A stretch of DNA of 62,434 nucleotides from Chara braunii (taxonomy: Eukaryota > Streptophyta > Charophyceae > Charales > Characeae): the NCBI GenBank assembly GCA_003427395.1, contig BFEA01000267.1, forward strand, positions 1,109,601 through 1,172,034, given 5' to 3'. Of the stretch, positions 55,550 to 62,434 are shown in pieces. A program made the position numbers and the translations under genes. Each line of letters opens with the position of its first letter. Positions within the stretch are counted from its first letter, which is position 1. The notes beneath the pieces were generated by a model, which was not told where the DNA came from, did not search any database, and worked only from the letters and a program-made list of their open reading frames with translations.

Positions 55550-57706
55550 ATCAAAATCGAGGAGGAGCGCCAATCAAGGGCGAAAACAAGGAAAGATGCC
55601 GAATCAAAAAATGAGGCCGGATTGCCCGAAGTCGAAATCAAAACTTATCTACAAGGTTTGAGAAAGACAAAGAAAATTACAACTCCACGTCCATCCACCT
55701 CAACTCTCCCTCTCTTTCTCTCTCCGATGCGGACAGTCCGTCGTCACGCACCAACCCACGAAGTTGTCACCCCGGGAGCAGTGTATCGGATGTCCCCGCG
55801 GGAGTTAGAGGAGCTGCGCAATCAGTTAGACGAGCTCCTAGAGAAGGGTTGGATTAGGCCCAGTTCGTCTCCATTTGGAGCATCTGTTTTGTTTGTCCCC
55901 AAGAAGTAGGGAGAGTTTAGATTGTGTATAGACTATAGGGGTCTGAACGCTATCACAGTTAAGAATGCTGAGCCACTGCCTAGGATAAACGATCTTTTAG
56001 ATCGGGTGCAGGGGTGCAGATATTTTTCGAAGATAGATTTGAGGTCTGAATATCATCAGATAGAGGTTCATCCTGATGATCAGTACAAGACAGCGTTCCA
56101 GACTAGATACGGGCACTACGAGTTCATAGTGATGCCCTTTGGACTAACCAACGCGTCAACGACTTTCCAGCGATGTATGAATGACTTGTTTAGGCCGTGG
56201 TTAGATAGGTTTGTTGTAGTGTATTTGGATGATATTCTAGTGTTTAGCAAGACCCTCCAAGAGGATCAGGGTCATCTCAGGCAGGTCTTGGAGAAGCTTA
56301 GAGAAGCTAACTTCAAGGCCAACGCAAAGAAGTGTAAATGGGCAAAGACCCAAGTTTTGTATGTGGGCCACGTCTTAGACGGAGATGGCATCAAGCCAAA
56401 GGATAGTAAGATTGCAGCGATCAGGGATTGGCCTACGCCGCGCACGTTGACAGAGTTGCGGTCATTCTTTGGCCTAGCGAACTATTATAGGAAGTTCGTA
56501 AGGAACTTCTCCACTATTGCTGCGCCCCTTCGCAGGTTGTTAAGGAAAGAAACCATCTGGAAGTGGGATAAGGACTGCACGTCTACCATGAAGAAGTTGA
56601 AGCAGGCACTGATAGAGTATCTCGTCCTTAAGGTGGCCGATCCGTCCTTACCCTTTGTCGTCACTACAGATGCCAGTCAGTACGGCATAGGTGCTGTTCT
56701 GCAGCAAGACGATGGCAATGGTTATAGACCCGTAGAGTTTATGTCTGCCAGGATGCCTTCAGAGAAGGTAGCGACATCTACCTACGAGAGGGAACTCTAC
56801 GCTCTCAGGCAAGCGTTAGACGATTGGAAACACTACTTGCTTGGGAGGCACTTCAAAGTCTATTCCGACCACGAAACGTTAAGATGGTTAAAGACGCAGG
56901 CCAAGATGACACCTAAGCTTACTAGGTGGGCCGCAGAAATAGACCAGTATGATTTTGAGCTCAAGCCAGTCAAAGGGAAGTATAATGTAGTTACGGACGC
57001 TCTGAGTAGGAGAGCTGACTACTTTGGAGCAATAGTTCACTATTTGGACATAGGGAGAGACCTGCAGCAAAAGTTCAAAGAAGCATATGCGCAGGACCCT
57101 ATCTATAGTGACCTCTTGAAGAGAGTAAAGGAGGCCCTAGAGACTGAGCCAGATTACCGCACTACTGATGGACTATTATTTGAGAAGACTAACGTAGTTG
57201 ACCGTCTGTGCATTCCCAATAGTGAGGAGATCTGTAGTCTGATCCTAGGAAAATGTCACAACACAGAGGGTCATTTTGGTTGGCAAAAGACTCTAGCCAA
57301 TCTAATGCACGCGTACACCTGGCCAAGAATGAAGAATGACTGCATAGAGTATATCCGCAGTTGTAAAGTTTGCCAGCGGAATAAGATTACTACGCGTGCT
57401 CCGCTAGGTCTTCTCATACCCTTGCCCATTCCTGATCAACCCGGGGATTCAGTGTCCATCGACTTCATGGACGCGGGTGTCAAGAGCAGGCATGGCAAGA
57501 GCCAAGTCATGGTGATAGTCGATAGATTTAGCAAGTATGCTGTTTTTATTCCTTTGCCTTCAGAGGCACGGACCGAGTTAGTGATCCGTAAGTTCTTTGA
57601 TCATTGGGTCAGTGAGCACGGGGTCCCATTGTCCATAGTTAGTGATAGAGACACCTGGTTCACGAGTCAGAACTGGCAGGAGTTGATGAGAGTCTATGGC
57701 TCTTAA
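55550..57706 (+). pseudogene. pol: Reverse transcriptase, RNase H and integrase core of element 3
   Basis: Coding-like from 55550, interrupted by TAG 55907 between KK and GEFRLCIDYRGLN, then open for 594 codons. [54 protein letters not shown] and YLDD at residues 101-104 of the long frame. The usual RSGYHQI reads RSEYHQI, Gly to Glu by G to A. RNase H: TTDASQYGIGAVL (Asp250), YERELYALR, YSDHETLRWL, VVTDALSRR; all four acidic residues are present. Integrase: H446, H451, C481 and C484 zinc ligands, first Asp in SIDFMD (514), second in SDRDTWF (575). A stop at 57704 results from one extra T near 57703. This is the best-preserved pol in the window. Confidence 0.92.
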
Positions 57707-58547
57707 GTTGCTATTGTCGTCTGGCCATCATCCCGAGACCAACGGCCAGACTGAACAGATGAACAAGGTCCTGCAGCAAGTTCTGAGGATGTACATTAGA
57801 CCAGATCAAGTTGACTGGGATGAGATGCTCCCCAAGGTAGCCAGTGCTTACAACAATAGTGTGCATTTGTCTACGTGCCGCACTCCCAACGAGTTGCACA
57901 AGTCCTTTAGACCTCACAGACCGTTTGAGGGACTTAACCGGGATCAGATTCATAGGCTACCGCCCGGTACTAGGGAGTTCGCTATACAGCACGAAAAGGA
58001 GCTAGCTACTGTTGCAGAGAACCTCAGGAAAGCCCAACATAGGATGATAGAGCAAGCCAACAAACATGGCCGCCCATCACAGTTCCAAGTAGGCGACTTA
58101 GTCTGGGTCAAAGCTAAAGAATTTGCTCCTGAAGAGAACATCTCGCAAAAGTTACTGCCCGCGTACAGAGGACCGTGGCCAGTTCTAGAAGTCAAGGGCG
58201 GAGAAGATGGGCCGTCCTACACCATCAAGATTCCAGTACACCTCCACACCTACCCAGTTTTCCATGCGTCAAAGTTGTTGCCATGCACAGTATGTGACCA
58301 GTTTCCATCTAGATCCATGATCCCTCCAGACATGGATGGAAGGTACGACATTGACGGCATTGTAGGTGAAGATGTGTTTAGAACAGGAGGTAGAGGTCGT
58401 CCTCAAAAACAGTATAAAGTCAGATTTGCATATCAGGAAACAGAAGACGACCGGTGGTTCACCAGGACCGAACTTCTAGAAACAGCTCCCGACATAGTCC
58501 GAGCCTACGAGAGAGAGAGAAAAGGTAAAGGTCCTGCCTTGGACTGA
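57696..58547 (+). pseudogene. pol: Integrase catalytic end and C-terminus of element 3
   Basis: A 283-aa frame continuing integrase: HHPETNGQTEQMNKVLQQ with the catalytic Glu, RPDQVDWDEMLPKVASAYNN, then FQVGDLVWVKAKEF, KLLPAYRGPWPVL, FHASKLLPC, and a divergent chromodomain-like tail (MDGRYDIDGIVGEDVF, KQYKVRFAYQETEDDRWFTR, TELLETAPDIVRAY). The parallel with element 1 (KADRWLTHSEL) suggests a shared domain variant lacking WKGY. It ends at TGA 58545-58547. Confidence 0.88.
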
Positions 58548-58585
58548 AGTATTCTCGGAGGACCTCGAATTTAGGCCGGAGGGAG

Positions 58586-61306
58586 TGAAACGGTATTCAC
58601 CAGTTCGCAGTAGCTGATGCAGATCCCAGGGCTCGATCCCTAGTCCCCACCTTAACTGTGTACAGTATCTGTGTAGCCCCCGAGAGTTGAACCCGCGACC
58701 TGTGTGTTTTGTAACAGTTGGTAGGTCATCGTAGGGTCCCTAGGCCGTCGGGGTTCGATCTGTAGACCTGTCCAGTAGGAGTCCAGCCAGGTCTAGAAGT
58801 CGTAGCTGTAGGCTTCTCGAAAGGTCAAGGTCGTAGCTAGTCCAGTCCTGAAGAGTCAAGGTCGTAGCTGCGACAGGACCGAAAGGCCAAGTCCACGGCC
58901 TTCTAGAAGGGCCCGGTGGTGGCCTTTTGAGGTTGCCCACGTTTAGGCAGAGGCAAGTGGGCAAGTGGTGGAAGTCCACCGCGCAGAGTCAGCAGTCCCA
59001 GTCCAGTCAGTCCGGTCCAGTCAAGCAAGCACCGCCTGGGACTGTGTGCACCGTGGGCCAGGGAAACAGGGCACACCGACGAGTCACAGAAGAATAAATC
59101 AAGAGGCCGCGCACAGCCATTCATTCATTCCTGCGGAAGCCATGCGGAAGCGCTGTCTCAGCGGCTTGTGCGAGGAGGTCTGCATTCACGCCCGAGGACG
59201 AAGTGGGCGAGAGAGACGAAGTGCAGCCATAGCGATAGGGTAGAGGCAGCATCGCTGCCATAGCTAAAGTGAAGTGTGTGTGTGTTGTGCGAGTGTTCAG
59301 AGTGGTGTGTGTGGGATATCCAGGGTGATCCGGTGTGTGAACAGTGAGTTGTTGGGCGCTGAGTCGCCATCGCCAGTGGAAGTGAACTCTTATCTGGACG
59401 CCATATCTCTGAGTTCTGTGTGGGTGCATGTTGCCAGTTTGCTGCGATGAGACGAGTCTGATTGCAGGTGCAATTCCGACGAAACAATTTTGTTGTCATC
59501 AGTTTCTATTTTTTTCGGTCCTTTGACTTTCTTGGGACTTGTATTTTTTTCGGTTTGCCTGTTTCCGTCGGTGCTAGTTGTTTCTCAGTTCACTGTCTTT
59601 GCCTCGTCTTATTGTGTTTTTGTGCCCGCCCGCCTCCCCCGTGCCCACCAGCCTATGTGTTTTGTTGTTGTTTGTCATCTATGTGCCTCGTACATCTCCT
59701 CAGTGTGCATCCAGCCTTGAGTACTGCCTCTGTGTCTCCATATACGGATGCCTTGATGCCACCCTGTGTATGGATTGTTCTGTGCAAGAGGTGATACAAC
59801 CTCGCTTCTTTGGCAATCGTGAATGCACATCCTGGTACGCTGCTCGCCGCGTTTGCGGGGCTCTGTTTATCTCAACACACACACACACACACACAGAGTG
59901 TGAGGATTATTATTCATTTACTGTTTAAATGTTAAATACATTTTCAATGACTCTTAGTCATTGAAGGAAGATTTTCCCATGAGCATTTTGTTGCATAACA
60001 GAGAGTAAAGGAGTTGGGATCATGTGTACTGTTCTCTATATGCTTGCCTGTCAGAGAACCCACAGCATGCGGTCTGTTACTTATTGCTGTAGGTAGATGG
60101 TGGGGTTAAGTTCCTTCCTTGAAGATTAGGAGGGTGGGGATTCTGATGGGTCACTCTCTCGCAGGTAGATCTCTCAACCACCTCCCCCTCTTTGCTCTTC
60201 GTCTTCCGCATTCAGTCATTGATATTATAGGTGTTTGGTTCTGTAGCCTTTTGTTGCAGGCTTTCTGTTACTCTCTCATCATCTTCCAATCGGGGGGAGG
60301 GCGCCCCTATTGCTGTGTTTAATGCAAACGCCTTTTTGTTTATTTGATGCTCATCTTATTATATGTTCCGCCTGTCGTTTATGATTGTGGGCAGTTGGTT
60401 ATGAACTCCGGCAGAGAAAGATGTCCTCTTTTTCACCTTTCTTTTTTTTTTTTTTTTTCCCAGGTGCTTGTCTGTGTGTGTTGTGATGTGTAATTGTGCT
60501 GGGGGTGGAAATTTTGATGCTGCGGCCTTGCACCTCCCTCTCCCCCTCCCCTTTTTCAGTGCTGTTTCGCATTTCGTTAATTTTGACTTGGACTTCAAAA
60601 ACGTTTTTTCTTTCAAGTCAAAACTGTCAAATGTATATACTATATATGATTTTCTTTTCATGTGATTGGAAATGCCACTGGGACTGTCATTATTCATTCT
60701 CCACTGGTCGAGGTGTATGATGCAAGAAGTAGTCCTGATCGTCATGCCGTACCTGTTACGGACTCCGCCAGGGCTCGATCCCTGGTCTATCTTTTGCTGT
60801 TTCGGCTGCATCCCGTTTTTGGCCTGGCACCCTTTTTCCAAACCCCTCCTTTGGTACCGTAGGATTTTGGACAACTGGCGCCATGCTGCAATTCGGGTGC
60901 CACTTTCAAATACTGCATTTTTCAGTTCTGCCCTCGGGGCCTTTGCAGAAATGCCCCTGGTACCGTACGTATCACCGGTACTTATACCGGCTCCCCGTTC
61001 GGTACGGGGACCAGTCTCGTACCAGTTCTCTGCTGCTGTACTCGTACTCAGTGTGACTTGCCGTTTCGGCATTTGGAATCCAAGACTTCCACTTTGTGCC
61101 TTGCCACTGTGTCTGCGTCCGACCCTCAGTCCGAGTCCGTCGTGTCGAGTGAGTGAGTGTGTGTGTGTGCTCTCACTCTCTCCCTCTCTCTCTCCTCTCC
61201 CTCGGCTCACCCTCAGCCTCACCCTCGTTACAGTACCTCTCGATGGAATGCATGTGTGACTGACCTTGAGAGGAGGGCAAACTACTGTCTGTCTTGTCTC
61301 GTGCAG
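58586..61306. other. Unassigned region: possible 3' LTR of element 3 and intron-like sequence
   Basis: 58740-58900 has repeated AAGGTCGTAGCT words. 59878-59896 is an AC microsatellite. 60930-61030 holds many GTACC/GGTAC words. No coding exon could be supported. The part nearest 61306 is probably intron, ending TCTCGTGCAG. Confidence 0.5.
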
Positions 61307-61567
61307 GTTCTGAGTTGCTAAGTGGACAAGGGTACTTCCCTCATATAGTTGTTGACGAGGCGAAGCCATATCACACTAGTGCATTGTATGCAGCTGCCAT
61401 TGAGGCTTGCACATTGCCGTACCGACTTCGACGAGAAGGGTCGGCTCTTGCAGCTGAAGGTCCTTTGGGCTGCACTGACCTCCATAGCATTGTTAACATG
61501 CTACATTTACGAGCACGGATTAATATTGCAGCTGCGGCGATTGCCTTTCCTGCACCTGCCATTTCGG
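61307..61567 (+). CDS. Internal exon of a Misato/DML1-like (tubulin-related) protein
   Basis: The 261-base exon lies between an acceptor (CTCGTGCAG, AG at 61305-61306) and a donor (GTGAGT at 61568-61573). It is phase 1 at both ends and open throughout, encoding about 87 residues: SELLSGQGYFPHIVVDEAKP, YHTSALYAAAIEACTLPYRL, DLHSIVNMLHLRARINIAAA, AIAFPAPAIS. The block of Tyr-His-Ser-Ala-Tyr-Ala-Ala, then Thr-Leu-Pro-Tyr-Arg, then an Asn-Met-Leu helix and a Phe-Pro-Ala-Pro ending matches what I recall of the Misato segment II/tubulin-like family, which acts in mitochondrial distribution in animals and fungi. I see no mutation. Neighbouring exons must lie outside the window or are not recognisable. 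Identity is from memory. Confidence 0.6.
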
Positions 61568-61573
61568 GTGAGT

Positions 61574-62434
61574 TTTTTTTTGCCAATGTATCCATCTGTG
61601 CTGCTTCGTTTGGAACTCAATTCTCCTCTCAAGTAATATGCATTTTGTCACGGGCTTTTACAGCTTAAGTCACCACTGGCTCACGATGTTTCCAGGGATT
61701 GCTGCGGTGCACAGGGGCGCTGTCACTCAGTTTGGCCTACCAGACTGTGGACTAAACTGACCTGTCCAACCCTATATCAATGATGTGTCAAACGTCCAGG
61801 GTTGGGCAATAATCAGGCTTGATAAAGTGACTTCGGTCTCAGACTGCACGGGAGTGGTGTTTTCACCGTTCAACGCAGAGTTGCATACCTGCCGACCATC
61901 GACCCCGTCCCCCGACCCCGACCACCGACCGTTTTGCAGCCGACAGTAGGGGTTCTTTTTTCTTTTTTTTTTTTTTTTTTAAACAGGGCCTTATGGTCCT
62001 GGCTCCGTTCTATTCTGGGGAGCGTCAGTCCGGTTCCTATTCCACCGGCAAGTCAGAATATACATTACATTGAGACTCACACACGCTTCCTTCCGTTCGG
62101 CCGAAGGGCCCCTGGACAGCATTGATTGCTCCACCTTGGTGGAGGATTAACTGCCAGCTTGCCATATCCCTCTCTTTCCTCTAAGATCTGGAGGCCAAAT
62201 CTGTCAAATAGTACTATGCCACCTAGAAAGAGCTCCCCCTTAATCCCTGCTGGCCTGCCTCATCCCCACTCATCTGTCCTGNCCGTGAGGCGTGATAACC
62301 CNTGTCCCATTCTATCTGNCCCCCTTTCTTTAAAGTTTAAGTCATCACTAAAGCCCTGAACCTTAAACCCTCGACCCATCATCCCTTTGAGACGGTGTTT
62401 TCCCCTTGTTCTGGTCTTTTGGTCCCTCTCCCTG
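61574..62434. other. Intron or intergenic sequence downstream of the exon
   Basis: Contains a T run near 61957-61980, CGACCCCG/CCGACC repeats near 61898-61935 and a few ambiguous bases. No further Misato-like exon could be identified. Confidence 0.5.

Larger units (their letters stand above)
55550..58585 (+). mobile_element. Ty3/gypsy element 3, 5'-truncated
   Basis: Contains RT, RNase H and integrase with a C-terminal chromodomain-like region, ending in a polypurine tract (GGCCGGAGGGAG, 58574-58585). Gag and protease are missing. The related C-terminus and order group it with element 1 more than with element 2. The next bases (TGAAACGG at 58586) may start a 3' LTR, whose end I could not find. 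Confidence 0.85.

Noticed and set aside
60359-61369. 336-codon minus-strand frame overlapping the Misato-like exon
   Set aside because: The plus-strand exon has splice sites and family resemblance. The minus frame is rich in Arg/Ser/Lys with low-complexity parts and no domain.

Overview
Nuclear DNA from a large, repeat-rich streptophyte genome. Evidence: Ty3/gypsy chromovirus-type retroelements, plant-type primer-binding sites (initiator tRNA-Met type and tRNA-Asp type), one spliced exon of a conserved eukaryotic gene with GT/AG borders, and decayed 25S rDNA fragments. The trihelix-like protein on the minus strand and the very long LTRs remind me of the charophyte alga Chara braunii; that is recollection, not proof. 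The window holds four N gaps (11444-12373, 24798-25029, 40364-40423, 50825-51817), three of them beside (GA)n runs.

Layout. 1-8482: Ty3/gypsy element 1 on the plus strand. It has gag with a CCHC knuckle, a candidate -1 frameshift site, then protease, RT, RNase H and integrase, a polypurine tract and a 3' LTR. It is inactivated by stops and two frameshifts. 8668-10218: broken minus-strand gene for a Myb/SANT (trihelix-like) DNA-binding protein. 11278-14880: nested foldback (MITE-like) repeats and a gap. 15100-23544: Ty3/gypsy element 2 on the minus strand, a chromovirus with a classical C-terminal chromodomain, also broken. 23545-44574: a ~21 kb LTR retrotransposon with ~5 kb LTRs, a tRNA-Asp-type primer-binding site and only a degenerate gag inside, so LARD-like and non-autonomous. 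Nested in it is a ~5.8 kb solo LTR of another family (31809-37614). 44711-45047: two tandem decayed 25S rRNA fragments on the minus strand, followed by a GGA-rich tract. 47175-54706: an inverted, truncated copy of the solo-LTR family. 55550-58547: 5'-truncated Ty3/gypsy element 3, the best-preserved pol. 61307-61567: one exon resembling Misato/DML1, the only likely host-gene coding sequence apart from the Myb/SANT locus.

Most interesting signals. (1) Both members of the giant-LTR family carry arrays of dispersed hairpins in which the loop is nearly identical within an array while the stem sequence changes from copy to copy and stays complementary. The loop consensus differs between the two family members. 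(2) A short module around GGAAGCGCTGCCGAA recurs in sense orientation in three otherwise unlike retroelement families. (3) LTR starts carry a compensated hairpin followed by a T tract. (4) Element 1 has a slippery heptamer directly before the gag stop. (5) In-frame stops in every element are nearly all explicable as CAG/CAA to TAG/TAA or CGA to TGA, a cytosine-deamination signature.

All calls are from reading sequence by eye; family assignments were not confirmed by database search.
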